DNA from: Arsukibacterium sp.
GTDB lineage: Bacteria > Pseudomonadota > Gammaproteobacteria > Enterobacterales > Alteromonadaceae
Length of the DNA: 64,000 bases
Direction of reading: 5' to 3'
Assembly (NCBI RefSeq): GCF_018402695.1
Contig: NZ_JAGYIM010000011.1
Location: 1-64,000, forward strand
Below the pieces are notes generated by a model. That model was not told the origin of the DNA and searched no databases. It saw only the letters and a list, made by a program, of their open reading frames with translations. How positions within the stretch are numbered: position 1 is the stretch's first letter; each line of letters opens with the position of its first letter. Both the position numbers and the translations under genes were made by a program. This document shows positions 38,762 to 47,802 of this stretch, in pieces.

Positions 38762-39403
38762 ATGATAGCTATCATCGCTGATGATCACCCCTTATTCCGG
38801 GTTGCCTTAGCTCAGGCCTCCTCTGCCATTCTAGGCAGCGATGCGCTGCTGCTGCAGGCACAAACCATGGAGCAAGTCTGGCCATTACTGCGCCAGCACC
38901 CCGATACCCACTTTATTTTCCTTGATTTAAAAATGCCAGGCTCTGACGGCTTTACCGGCCTGAGTGCGCTGCGTACTGAATACCCTGATGTGCCGGTGAT
39001 TATGGTGTCGGCCGAAGAAGACCCGGTTATTATTAAGCAGGCACTGGCGCTGGGCGCGGCCGCCTATATTCCAAAATCAGTACCACTGGAGTTACTGTCT
39101 GATGCGGTTAGTGCGGTATTAAACGGCGATAGCTGGTTGCCGCCGGGCCTGGCAGAGGATGTTAAAAATGCCAAGCCGCTTATCGATAACGATTTTGCTG
39201 AGCGTTTAGAGCAGCTGACCCCGCAGCAATTCCGGGTACTGAAAATGATTGCCGATGGCTTACTGAACAAACAAATTGCTTATGAAATGAATGTGCAGGA
39301 AACCACCATTAAGCAGCATGTCTCGGCTATTTTGCGCAAACTAAATGTCAATAACCGGACGTTGGCCGGCATTATGTTCGAAAAGTTACGCCTGCCAGCT
39401 TAA
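38762..39403 (+). CDS. crbR: LuxR-family response regulator, CrbR-like
   Basis: A 213-residue regulator with receiver domain (acidic pair Asp7-Asp8, phospho-acceptor Asp55 in FLDLKMPG) and a C-terminal LuxR helix-turn-helix (about 148-205). The nearest sensor is the symporter-type hybrid kinase 5 kb downstream, and this RR type is the usual partner of such kinases (CrbS/CrbR, which control acetate use in Vibrio). The pairing is inferred. Its stop overlaps that of the convergent GCS2 gene. Confidence 0.8.
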   Translation: MIAIIADDHPLFRVALAQASSAILGSDALLLQAQTMEQVWPLLRQHPDTHFIFLDLKMPGSDGFTGLSALRTEYPDVPVIMVSAEEDPVIIKQALALGAAAYIPKSVPLELLSDAVSAVLNGDSWLPPGLAEDVKNAKPLIDNDFAERLEQLTPQQFRVLKMIADGLLNKQIAYEMNVQETTIKQHVSAILRKLNVNNRTLAGIMFEKLRLPA

Positions 39404-40455
39404 TTCACCACGGCCAACTGAGGGGACGGGCCAGCGGCTCTCTCTTGTCGCTGTATCGTCGCCCCCCCGCCATAGTGAAGCATGCTTTTAATGGTTTCTG
39501 CCACTTCGGCTACCCGTTGCTGCTGCAATATAGGCATTAGATTATCCAGCATTCGGTACCAGAAAGCAGTTACTGCCTCAGTGGTGCTTTTTTGCTGAAT
39601 AGTTGCGGATAGCCCACGCCGTGCAGCCTGCCACCTGTCTTCCCGGAGTAACCAGTCATCGCCGTAATCAGGCTGCAAACCGCTGTCAATTTGCTGGGCC
39701 AGCCAGATAGCAATTGCGCCGGTAATTACCGCCAGGGCGGCAGCGTGTTGCGGCGAGGTTTGCATATCACAAATACGTACTTCAATCGTGTTGTAGGTCG
39801 GATGCAGTCTGGCGTCAGTCCAGATACTGGTCGCTTTGTGAATACAACCGCGCCGGAGCAATTCGCTAATACGCGCTTGCTCTCCCTGGACCGACTGGAT
39901 CATTGGCGGCGTGCCGGTACGCGGCATCAGCAGGAACTGCATTGCCCTGTAAGAGCATAAACCGGTGTCACGGCCACGATAAAATGGTGAGTTGGCGCTT
40001 AATGCCAGCAACGGAGCCAGAAATGGCCGCAACGCATTAAATACCTGTACCAGTAAACTGTGATCACTGATACCGATATGAGTGTGCATACCAAATAAAG
40101 TTAGTGCCCTTACGGTATCCTGATACTCATCAACCACGGCTTGGTAATCCGCAGTCATTTTTAGTGTCGGCCAGTCCAGGCTGGGATGGGTCCCGCCACA
40201 GAAGAGATCCAGTTGCATGCTGTTGGCAACACGGGCCAGAAAAGCGCGAGAGTGTAAAATATGCTGATAAAGACCGTGCAGGCTGTGGTATACCGGCGTC
40301 GCATGTTCCAACACGCCTTGATGTGCTTCGTATGACCAAATCCCCGGCGGACAGTCAGGCTCTGCCCGCAGCGGTTGCAAAGGCATCACAAACGGCTGTG
40401 TGTTTTTCAACAGTAAAAACTCTTCTTCATTACCAAAGCTCAATTTTATACTCAT
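39400..40455 (-). CDS. GCS2-family carboxylate-amine ligase (YbdK-like)
   Basis: A 351-residue member of the glutamate-cysteine ligase type 2 family. Seen motifs are GNEEEFLLL at residues 8-16 (catalytic acidic residues), THIGI, SANSPFYRGRDTGL and TIEVRICDM. The family forms amide bonds between a glutamyl or similar carboxylate and an amine using ATP. It overlaps the exporter gene upstream by four bases (ATGA) and is the last gene of a four-gene operon with an ATP-grasp-like protein and a pump, so a biosynthetic role in a small exported peptide is more likely than glutathione synthesis. Substrates unknown. Confidence 0.85.
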   Translation of the reverse strand: MSIKLSFGNEEEFLLLKNTQPFVMPLQPLRAEPDCPPGIWSYEAHQGVLEHATPVYHSLHGLYQHILHSRAFLARVANSMQLDLFCGGTHPSLDWPTLKMTADYQAVVDEYQDTVRALTLFGMHTHIGISDHSLLVQVFNALRPFLAPLLALSANSPFYRGRDTGLCSYRAMQFLLMPRTGTPPMIQSVQGEQARISELLRRGCIHKATSIWTDARLHPTYNTIEVRICDMQTSPQHAAALAVITGAIAIWLAQQIDSGLQPDYGDDWLLREDRWQAARRGLSATIQQKSTTEAVTAFWYRMLDNLMPILQQQRVAEVAETIKSMLHYGGGATIQRQERAAGPSPQLAVVN

Positions 40456-41987
40456 GAATTGCCAGTCCTTGCGTGATCCAGAGAGAGGGAAGCGGAAAGT
40501 GAGCGGTATTTACCGTCAAGCAGATACAGTGTCAGGAACAATATTGCCATCAGCAGCAAGCTGACACTCAGGATACTGAACGCGCCATTAAAAGCCCAGA
40601 TACTGCTATGCTGGTTTAGCTGCAGGGTCAGTTGACTGGCGAATGCATTGCTGTTCTGGCTTTGAGCCATGGGCAAGGTATGCTGGTTAAACTGCAACAG
40701 GCTTTGTTGAAAAAATACAACTTTGTAATGTTCGACATAAGTCACCAGTCCTGCTACGCCTACCGCACCGCCAAGATTACGCGCCACATTAAACAAAATT
40801 GCGGCTGAGGGCGCGTCGCGGTCAGATACCACCTGCAGTGACAGCAGGGTAAGTGGCATAATAAGCAGCGGTACAGCAATAACCCGGATTAACTGTGGCC
40901 AGAGAAATTGATCGCCGGCAAAGTCGACAGTCATCCGACTGCACAGCGCTGTGCTGACAGCACACAGTAATGCCCCTGCTACTATTGCCAGCCAGGGGTT
41001 GAGCCGTGGCGCATATTTTACCATCAGGGGTAACATCAGGAGTTGCGGTGCCGCAGCCATCAGAATGACCCTGGCGACCTGCGCCGGGCTATAACCGTGC
41101 ACCGAAATAAGGTAATACGGGATCAGATAAACAAAGCCATAAATGACTACACCCGCCATAAAACTGGCAAGACAAATTAAGGCGAAGCGGGAAGAGGCCA
41201 GCAGGCGCACGTTCAGCACGGGCTGCTGCAACCGGGTTTGCAGATAGCCAATATACATCAGACCAATAAGACCACATACCAGACTTGCCCGAATAGTTTG
41301 GTCGGCAAGCCATTCACGCTCGACACCGTGCTCAAGGGCAAATACCAGGCTGGCAAGCGACAGCGATAGTATGGCGATGCCAAAGGCGTCCAACCTGCAA
41401 TTGCGTTGTTCTGCAACCTGACCACAACTGTCCGGACCTGGCAATGCCCAGAGCAGACCAGTCAGTGCTGCCAGACCAAGTGGAATATTAATATAAAACA
41501 ACCAGGGGTAATCTGCAGCACTAAGCAACCCGGCATAAGCGGGGCCAGCTACCGGTGCCAGCGAGGCAAACACAGAAAATACGCCAAATGCAGCAGCATG
41601 CTTATTTTGTGGCAGTAGCAATTTTATTGATGTATGGACTAAAGGCAGCAAAATGCCGCCAAAGGCACCTTGCACAATCCGCCAGACAATCAGGGTGTCA
41701 AGACTGTTGGCATGGGCGCAGGCAACAGATGCCAGCATAAAACCACATAAAACGCATACTGCAAGCCGTTTCAGCCCCAACCGGCGGACCAGCACAGGCA
41801 TTAAAGGCATCGCAGCAATTTCGGCAATAATATAGCTGGATGTGATCAGGGTCATTTCACGCAAACTGGCGCCTACTCTGGCTTGTAATAATTCGGTAGC
41901 CGTGTTGGTGATATTAATGCCAGCCAGCGCCATAAAGGCGCCCAGCATAATGGCAACTGCAGCAATACTTTGACGGGAGAATTGCAT
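40452..41987 (-). CDS. DHA2-type (EmrB-like) MFS exporter
   Basis: A 511-residue major-facilitator drug/H+ antiporter with 14 predicted helices, of the DHA2/EmrB family. It is preceded six bases upstream by an HlyD/EmrA-type adaptor gene, so the two should form an EmrAB-like pump working with an outer-membrane TolC channel encoded elsewhere. Context (two ligase-type enzymes in the same operon) suggests export of a product made by the operon, though general drug efflux is possible. Confidence 0.9.
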   Translation of the reverse strand: MQFSRQSIAAVAIMLGAFMALAGINITNTATELLQARVGASLREMTLITSSYIIAEIAAMPLMPVLVRRLGLKRLAVCVLCGFMLASVACAHANSLDTLIVWRIVQGAFGGILLPLVHTSIKLLLPQNKHAAAFGVFSVFASLAPVAGPAYAGLLSAADYPWLFYINIPLGLAALTGLLWALPGPDSCGQVAEQRNCRLDAFGIAILSLSLASLVFALEHGVEREWLADQTIRASLVCGLIGLMYIGYLQTRLQQPVLNVRLLASSRFALICLASFMAGVVIYGFVYLIPYYLISVHGYSPAQVARVILMAAAPQLLMLPLMVKYAPRLNPWLAIVAGALLCAVSTALCSRMTVDFAGDQFLWPQLIRVIAVPLLIMPLTLLSLQVVSDRDAPSAAILFNVARNLGGAVGVAGLVTYVEHYKVVFFQQSLLQFNQHTLPMAQSQNSNAFASQLTLQLNQHSSIWAFNGAFSILSVSLLLMAILFLTLYLLDGKYRSLSASLSLDHARTGNS

Positions 41988-41993
41988 CAGTCG

Positions 41994-43007
41994 TTAATCA
42001 GGGCGGTTAAGAGTAACCCGGGCTGATAATCCCGGGCGCAACGTGGTCACGACATTATCGTCAAGCTTGATCCTTACCGGTACTCGCTGTTCAATTCGGA
42101 TAAAATTTCCTGAAGTGTAATTAGGGCTGATTAAACTGAGTTTAGCGCCGGCCAGTGGGGACGCCGCCATCACTTCACCAACAAATTTCTGGTCTGGAAA
42201 AGCATCAATCTGCACTTCGGCTGGCTGGCCAGGGGTAATCGAGGCGATGACACTCTCTTTGAAGTAGGCTTCAATCCAAATCGCATCAGTAGGTACCAGT
42301 GTGGCCACATGGTCGCCAGCATTAACCAGCTCGCCCGTTTGAAAGCTGATGCCTGACAAGATACCACTGGCTGGTGCTATCAGCCGGAACTGGCTGATGC
42401 GTCTGTTACTGTCTTGCTGAGCAAGAACATTTTTTGCCAGGTCCTGCTGCAGGACTTTTGCCTGCAACTGCCATTGTTGTTGTTGTAGTGTCAGACCCTG
42501 CTGCTGGCCATGCAGTTTCTGCTGCATAATACGGGTCTGCTGCACCCGGTAGGAAGCTTGTTGCCAGTCGCGCTGTTGCACCAGGCCTTGCTGTTGTAGC
42601 TGCTGCTGGCGAAATAAATCTGCCTCAGCCAACTCTAACTCCGATTGGGCCAGTGCAATATCAAATTGCAGTTGTTGGAGCTGGTGATGAATTATCGCCT
42701 GCTGGTTGGCATTGGCATCCAGTTGCTGTTGCCATTGCAGCTGCTCAGCCCCTAAGTTAGCCAGCTGATGTCGTTCAGTTGCATCGTCCAGTTGCAATAT
42801 AGGTTGTCCGGCATTGATCTGGCTGAGTTCCTGCGTGTAACGGGTAAGGACGATACCGCTTTGCTGAGCCCTGACATAGACCAGATCGGCTTCGACATAA
42901 GCCATATCAGTCCGTATTGTGCGATTCCAATGGTGCTCCCACAGGGCATACCCACTCAAAATGAGGGTTGCCAGCAGGGTCGGCAGCAGCCACCACTTTA
43001 TCCGCAT
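41994..43007 (-). CDS. HlyD/EmrA-type membrane-fusion adaptor
   Basis: A 337-residue periplasmic adaptor: one N-terminal membrane helix (about 5-23), a lipoyl-like half motif, a long Gln-rich coiled-coil hairpin (about 75-200) and a beta-barrel domain (from about 210). It would link the DHA2 pump to TolC. It overlaps the upstream ATP-grasp-like gene by ten bases. Confidence 0.9.
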   Translation of the reverse strand: MRIKWWLLPTLLATLILSGYALWEHHWNRTIRTDMAYVEADLVYVRAQQSGIVLTRYTQELSQINAGQPILQLDDATERHQLANLGAEQLQWQQQLDANANQQAIIHHQLQQLQFDIALAQSELELAEADLFRQQQLQQQGLVQQRDWQQASYRVQQTRIMQQKLHGQQQGLTLQQQQWQLQAKVLQQDLAKNVLAQQDSNRRISQFRLIAPASGILSGISFQTGELVNAGDHVATLVPTDAIWIEAYFKESVIASITPGQPAEVQIDAFPDQKFVGEVMAASPLAGAKLSLISPNYTSGNFIRIEQRVPVRIKLDDNVVTTLRPGLSARVTLNRPD

Positions 43008-44146
43008 AAAGCCTCCTGCGGAGACAGTGCTACTGTTGCTCCTCCTGCATCCTGCTGCTGATTCATTCCCATGTAGGCTCCGGCAGATACTCGCGCCATC
43101 ATTGCTACCGTTACAGGTTCAGGCGTATTTTCTGGCCACAGACTCAGGACGCGGATCTCGGTTTTCAGCGATTGCTGTTGCGCTGTCATCACGCAAGGGG
43201 CGTAGCACACCTTTTGTTGCAACATATAGTCAGCAGAGGGCAGGGACGACAGATAAGCAGCTGTCGGCGACAACTCTACACCTCGACCGGCAAAATCAAA
43301 TAGTGGCTTACACACACTGTTTGGCAGCAGGGGGTCTGTCGCCGGACTGTTAATAAGACTGACCTGAGGTAACCAGGGCCCGTGCATAAACAGCATGCTG
43401 GCTTTGGAGACAAAATAATACCAGTCCGGGTGGCCAAGCCAGTTTACTTCGGCATCACTGAGTAATTGTCTGGCCCGTTGCGCAACGTCCGGTGGCAATG
43501 CAGCTAAAATAAGCCGGTTGTAAATTCGTTGCACTTTGCGTTCACGGCCATTCAGACGAAAATATAGTTGTCGGCCTTTGCGATACAATCCAGTGAGACA
43601 TACCGTTGGTACACCGAGTTTGGCGGTCAGAATAAAGCTTAACGCTGAACGCTGGGCCAGCGGCTGGTAGTCCAGCATAATAACCTCACCCTGCTCTGGT
43701 AGTAGTTCCGCTTTGAGCATCTGCTGCCATAGCTGCTGGCGTTGTATTAACGTTAGTCCGGCCAGTACCGTCGGACCATAATGTTGTTCCAGAAAAAAAC
43801 TCATCGCCAGCATTGATGGGAAAGCCTGCAACTCAATTAGCTGAGGAGTCAGTTGTGCTTGCCGGTCATAACTTAGCGCGAAGTCGACCGCGAAAAAATG
43901 CGGCTTTGCGGGTGCATTCCCCAGCAACATAGCTGAGGGTAATAAAGCCCTGACGCCAGCAAGGGTATGCTGTTGCATTGCCTGATGCATCACCTCAGTA
44001 TTGGCATGGAGTATGCGACGGCTAAGTTCAGGCGCCAGTAATAGTGGATAGTCGGTCACCACACCGGCGCTATGATGCTGGATTAGACGATGTAATGCGG
44101 CCTTTGCATCAGGTCGGTAAGGGGCCCTAACTAGGTTCAGATCCAT
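42998..44146 (-). CDS. ATP-grasp-like ligase of unknown substrate
   Basis: A 382-residue protein I do not recognise by name. The C-terminal third has the layout of an ATP-grasp domain: KPLFDFAGRGVEL (about 280-292, phosphate and Gly-rich loop), LQQKVCYAP (309-317), KTEIR (328-332) and a terminal MARVSAG with N362 and GG (368-369) that could bind Mg. The N-terminal part contains IELQAFPSM (104-112). No signal peptide. The ATG at 44146 is used; a TTG 18 codons earlier lacks a ribosome site. As first gene of the operon with HlyD, DHA2 and GCS2 genes, it probably makes an amide or peptide bond. The fold assignment is from motif pattern only. Confidence 0.65.
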   Translation of the reverse strand: MDLNLVRAPYRPDAKAALHRLIQHHSAGVVTDYPLLLAPELSRRILHANTEVMHQAMQQHTLAGVRALLPSAMLLGNAPAKPHFFAVDFALSYDRQAQLTPQLIELQAFPSMLAMSFFLEQHYGPTVLAGLTLIQRQQLWQQMLKAELLPEQGEVIMLDYQPLAQRSALSFILTAKLGVPTVCLTGLYRKGRQLYFRLNGRERKVQRIYNRLILAALPPDVAQRARQLLSDAEVNWLGHPDWYYFVSKASMLFMHGPWLPQVSLINSPATDPLLPNSVCKPLFDFAGRGVELSPTAAYLSSLPSADYMLQQKVCYAPCVMTAQQQSLKTEIRVLSLWPENTPEPVTVAMMARVSAGAYMGMNQQQDAGGATVALSPQEALCG

Positions 44147-44273
44147 TGTTACTACATTGATGGTCAAAAATGTAGCAAATGTTATCTTATTTGGCGCCAA
44201 AGTAAATTACAGTTTTAGTTTATTTATCTAATTGTCGGTGATGTCGGTTTATTGTGTATTAATTGATGGGAGG

Positions 44274-47200
44274 TTAGCGGAGTAACCGGCTAAACAGCTT
44301 TTTTAATGCAGCGGGTTTTAACGGCTTTAACAAAAAGTAAAAACCACTGTTCAGCGCTTGTTCGCGGATATTCTGATCGTGATCTGCCGAGTGAATAATC
44401 ACCGGTACGTTTATCGCGAAATGGCTGGCTAATTGCTCTGCCACTGCTACGCCGGTTGCGGCGTTGTCCAGATGATAATCAAACAGACACAGGTCAGGTT
44501 TCAGTCCCTGACTAATGGCTGCCAATGCCTCGCCGGGTTGGCTAACCGCGGTAACCTGACACTGCCAGCTGGTTAGCAGGGCACTAACCGCGCTGAGCAG
44601 GTGCGCTTCGTTATCTAACAACAAGATTTTTTTGCCAGCAAAGCTGGCACTGATTTCATTGCTGCTGGCAGGCAGCGCCGCTGAAACTGCGGGTGATGTT
44701 GTCAACGGCAGCATTAAACTAAAACAACTACCTTTGCCGGGTATCGACTGCACGCTTAATTTATGACCGAGAATATCACTTATTCTAAGCGCAATGGCCA
44801 GCCCCAGGCCCAGACCTTTCTGATCTGGCTGGCTGCCTTGCTGAAACTCTTCGAATATCCGTTGCTGGTCCGCTTTCGCAATGCCAGCCCCGGTATCCAT
44901 CACTCTGATCTGCAAGTGCTTGCCAGTGCGTTTAACGCCGAGTACTACTTTACCTTTACTGGTATAGCGCACTGCGTTGGCCAGCAGGTTCTGGATGACC
45001 CGCTTTACCAGTTTGCGGTCGGTGCTGACACTAAGTTTACTGCTGTAAATCCGAAACTGCAGGCCTTTCTCGGCGGCCAGTGCGGCCGCATCCCGGCCAA
45101 TGTCATCCAGCAGCTGACTGACGGTAACCGTTTGCGGGTAGGCTTTAATTACGCCTGAATCAAGCTTGGTTAAATCCAGAATTGCGGTTAACAGCTCTTC
45201 TGCTGAATTAAGAGAGTTAGTCAGATTGACACTGAGCTGACGCAGTTCAGGAGTGGTGCTTTGCTGGCGAAGTAAGCCTGCAAATAATGCCGCAGCATTG
45301 AAAGGCTGCATCAGGTCGTGACTGGCGGCGGCGAAAAAGCGGGTTTTGGCGGCAGTGCTGACTTCCAGCTGTTGCTGGGTGTGCTGCAATTGCTGATTTA
45401 ACTGCTGCAGCTCATAGGTGCGTTCACTTACCCGTTGCTCAAGCAGGGTATTGCTTTGCTCCAGCTGGGTCTGTACTTCAATAAATGAGCTGATATCGGT
45501 ATAGGTCGTGACAAAGCCGCCGCCAGGTAACGGGTTACCCTGCATTTCCAATACCCGGCCATCTTGCTGCTGGCGCTGAAACTTATAGCTGCTGCCCTGG
45601 CGCAGAAAGCTCAGCCGTTTGCTGATTTCTGCATCAATATTTTCACTGTCAATCAGACCACGTTGCAAATTAAAGCGAATGACCTCAGCGACCGGTTTGC
45701 CTACTTCAACCATACCCGGCGGATAACTGAACATATCAATATAACGCTGGTTCCAGGCTATCAGCCTTAAATCGGCATCGACGACGCTAATCCCCTGGCT
45801 GATATTGTCAATGGTCGACAGCAGCAGAGCCTGATTAAACTGAAACACCTGGCTGGCTTCGTCAACGAAACGTTCTACCGTTTCCATCGGCAATTGGGCA
45901 TGTTTGCCGGCAGCATCCATGATCAGTCGCATCGAGGCGCCCCCTACCACCGCCGCCAGACTGCGCTCTGCAGCTTGCACCAGATTAAGCGGGGCCAGTT
46001 GGTTCTGAGCCGGACTGGGATCTTTTAAATTGCGCAGTAGCAGGCGCCGTGCCTCTTTTTCGCCGGCAAAACGCTTTACCAGTAAGAAACAATCCTGCAC
46101 GCTCAGTGGCAGACTGCGCCGGTTATGTTCGCTACTGAGCTGGGCCCGCAAAAAACGGCCGCTTTCCAGCCATTCACTAACCCGGGTATTGCTGAATTGA
46201 CTGACCAGTAACACCATCAGGCAGTTTACTGACAGGCTTAGCAAAACCCCAAGACTTAACGGATCGGCCTGCCAGCCAAACAACTGCTGCGGGGCCAGCC
46301 ACGACAAACCCAGTGGCCCCTGGCCCAGCCAGTCAGATCCCATCAGGCCGGCCCGGCTGACTTCCGGCAACAGCAAAATGTAAGCCCAGACCACCGCGCC
46401 ACTGAGCACCCCGGCGATCGCACCCTGGCGGTTGACCTTACGGGACAACAACCCGAGAATTAACGATGGTGCCAGTTGTGCCACCAGCGCGAAAGCCATT
46501 AAGCCCAGTTGGGCCAGCCCGGTTTCGGTGCCGATAAACCGGTAGTACACAAAGCCCAGCGCCATCACAGTTAACATCGCCGAGCGACGCAGCGTGGCTA
46601 CTTTAACTTTATTCTGTTGTTCGGGATGTAACTGGCTGCTGCGGTAAATAAGAGGCGCCAGTAATTCGTTAGTGATCATAATGCCTAGCACCACCGTGGC
46701 GACCACTACCATACTGGTAGCCGCAGAAAACCCACCAAGATAAGCCAGCAAGGCAATATCGGTGCGGTTAGCTGCCAGCGGCAACTGTAATACCACTACA
46801 TCAATATTGACATCGTTTCCCAGTAACATCACGCCAGCTAAGGCGAGCGGCAGGGTAAAAATACTCATTAACAGTAAATAGAGCGGGAAAATCCAGCGGG
46901 CACTGCGCAGATGGCTCAGCTTCTGATTTTCCACAAAGCTGACATGGAACTGTCTGGGTAAACAAAGGGTTGCAAAAAAGCCGAGCAGGGCGTGTAGCCA
47001 GTAAGCATGCATCGGTAAGGCTTGTTGGCGTAACTTACTGATTGCCGGATCAGCGGCGGCACTGTCAAAAATACTGGCAAAGCCATCGAACATGCCAAAC
47101 ACCACAAAACAGCCAATGGCCAGCAGCGCCAGCAGTTTTATCAGCGATTCAAACGCGATGGCCGTCATCAGGCCCGGGTTTGGCTGATGGGCCCGGGCGC

Positions 47201-47759
47201 TTTTGCTGACAAACAGCAGGGCAAATACCGCCATCCATAAGCTGACATAGAAGCCAGTATCGGTATACCAATGCTGACCTACCTCTGCCTGAACCAGGGT
47301 ATTAATACTGGTAGAGACCGCGTGCAGTTGCAGCGCAATATAGGGGATAACCGCCATGATCAAAATTAAGGTAATTAATACCGCCAGCGAGCGGGAATGG
47401 CCAAAGCGGGTGGCAATAAAGTCGGCCACAGAGGTAATGCGATAGCGCCGGCAGGCTATGGCGATGCGGGCGATTAATTTAAAACCGAACCAGAACAGAA
47501 TAAAAGAGCCGATATAGGTCGGTGGGATCCACCAGCCATTTACCGCCGCCTGAGCGGTAACCCCATAAAACGCCCATGAGGTGCAGTAAATCGACAGGGC
47601 GAAGCTGAATATCCAGGGAGCCAGCGGATGACGGGCCGTAATGCGCCGGCCAAAGCGGCCAACACTGAATAAAATCAGCAGGTATACCAGTGAAATGGCG
47701 GCAATGGTGGCTAAGCCAATGCCGCTGCCATTTTCAATCATCTGTTGTGGTGAGGTCAT
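44274..47759 (-). CDS. crbS: Na+/solute symporter-type hybrid histidine kinase, CrbS-like
   Basis: A 1161-residue hybrid sensor. Residues 1-510 form a sodium/solute symporter (SSS) domain of about 13 helices, then a linker, a PAS domain (about 640-760), coiled coil, HisKA with His814 in SHDLMQP, HATPase (NLLANAVRYTSKG; GLGLGLAIALR) and a receiver domain with Asp1094. CbrA/CrbS kinases sense or transport small carbon sources; CrbS with CrbR controls acetyl-CoA synthetase in Vibrio. The likely partner regulator is encoded at 38762-39403. bdhA lies just upstream. Confidence 0.85.
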   Translation of the reverse strand: MTSPQQMIENGSGIGLATIAAISLVYLLILFSVGRFGRRITARHPLAPWIFSFALSIYCTSWAFYGVTAQAAVNGWWIPPTYIGSFILFWFGFKLIARIAIACRRYRITSVADFIATRFGHSRSLAVLITLILIMAVIPYIALQLHAVSTSINTLVQAEVGQHWYTDTGFYVSLWMAVFALLFVSKSARAHQPNPGLMTAIAFESLIKLLALLAIGCFVVFGMFDGFASIFDSAAADPAISKLRQQALPMHAYWLHALLGFFATLCLPRQFHVSFVENQKLSHLRSARWIFPLYLLLMSIFTLPLALAGVMLLGNDVNIDVVVLQLPLAANRTDIALLAYLGGFSAATSMVVVATVVLGIMITNELLAPLIYRSSQLHPEQQNKVKVATLRRSAMLTVMALGFVYYRFIGTETGLAQLGLMAFALVAQLAPSLILGLLSRKVNRQGAIAGVLSGAVVWAYILLLPEVSRAGLMGSDWLGQGPLGLSWLAPQQLFGWQADPLSLGVLLSLSVNCLMVLLVSQFSNTRVSEWLESGRFLRAQLSSEHNRRSLPLSVQDCFLLVKRFAGEKEARRLLLRNLKDPSPAQNQLAPLNLVQAAERSLAAVVGGASMRLIMDAAGKHAQLPMETVERFVDEASQVFQFNQALLLSTIDNISQGISVVDADLRLIAWNQRYIDMFSYPPGMVEVGKPVAEVIRFNLQRGLIDSENIDAEISKRLSFLRQGSSYKFQRQQQDGRVLEMQGNPLPGGGFVTTYTDISSFIEVQTQLEQSNTLLEQRVSERTYELQQLNQQLQHTQQQLEVSTAAKTRFFAAASHDLMQPFNAAALFAGLLRQQSTTPELRQLSVNLTNSLNSAEELLTAILDLTKLDSGVIKAYPQTVTVSQLLDDIGRDAAALAAEKGLQFRIYSSKLSVSTDRKLVKRVIQNLLANAVRYTSKGKVVLGVKRTGKHLQIRVMDTGAGIAKADQQRIFEEFQQGSQPDQKGLGLGLAIALRISDILGHKLSVQSIPGKGSCFSLMLPLTTSPAVSAALPASSNEISASFAGKKILLLDNEAHLLSAVSALLTSWQCQVTAVSQPGEALAAISQGLKPDLCLFDYHLDNAATGVAVAEQLASHFAINVPVIIHSADHDQNIREQALNSGFYFLLKPLKPAALKKLFSRLLR

Positions 47760-47802
47760 CTAATACTCGTAGGCCGATTGTGCCTCAGTTGCCGGCTTAG
47801 TG

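Noticed and set aside
40104-40457. 117-codon + strand frame opposite the GCS2 gene
   Set aside because: The - strand frame carries clear GCS2 motifs; this frame is its complement.
42400-42760. Low-complexity CAG/CTG-rich stretch in the HlyD adaptor gene
   Set aside because: It encodes the Gln-rich coiled coil normal for such adaptors and is not a repeat element.
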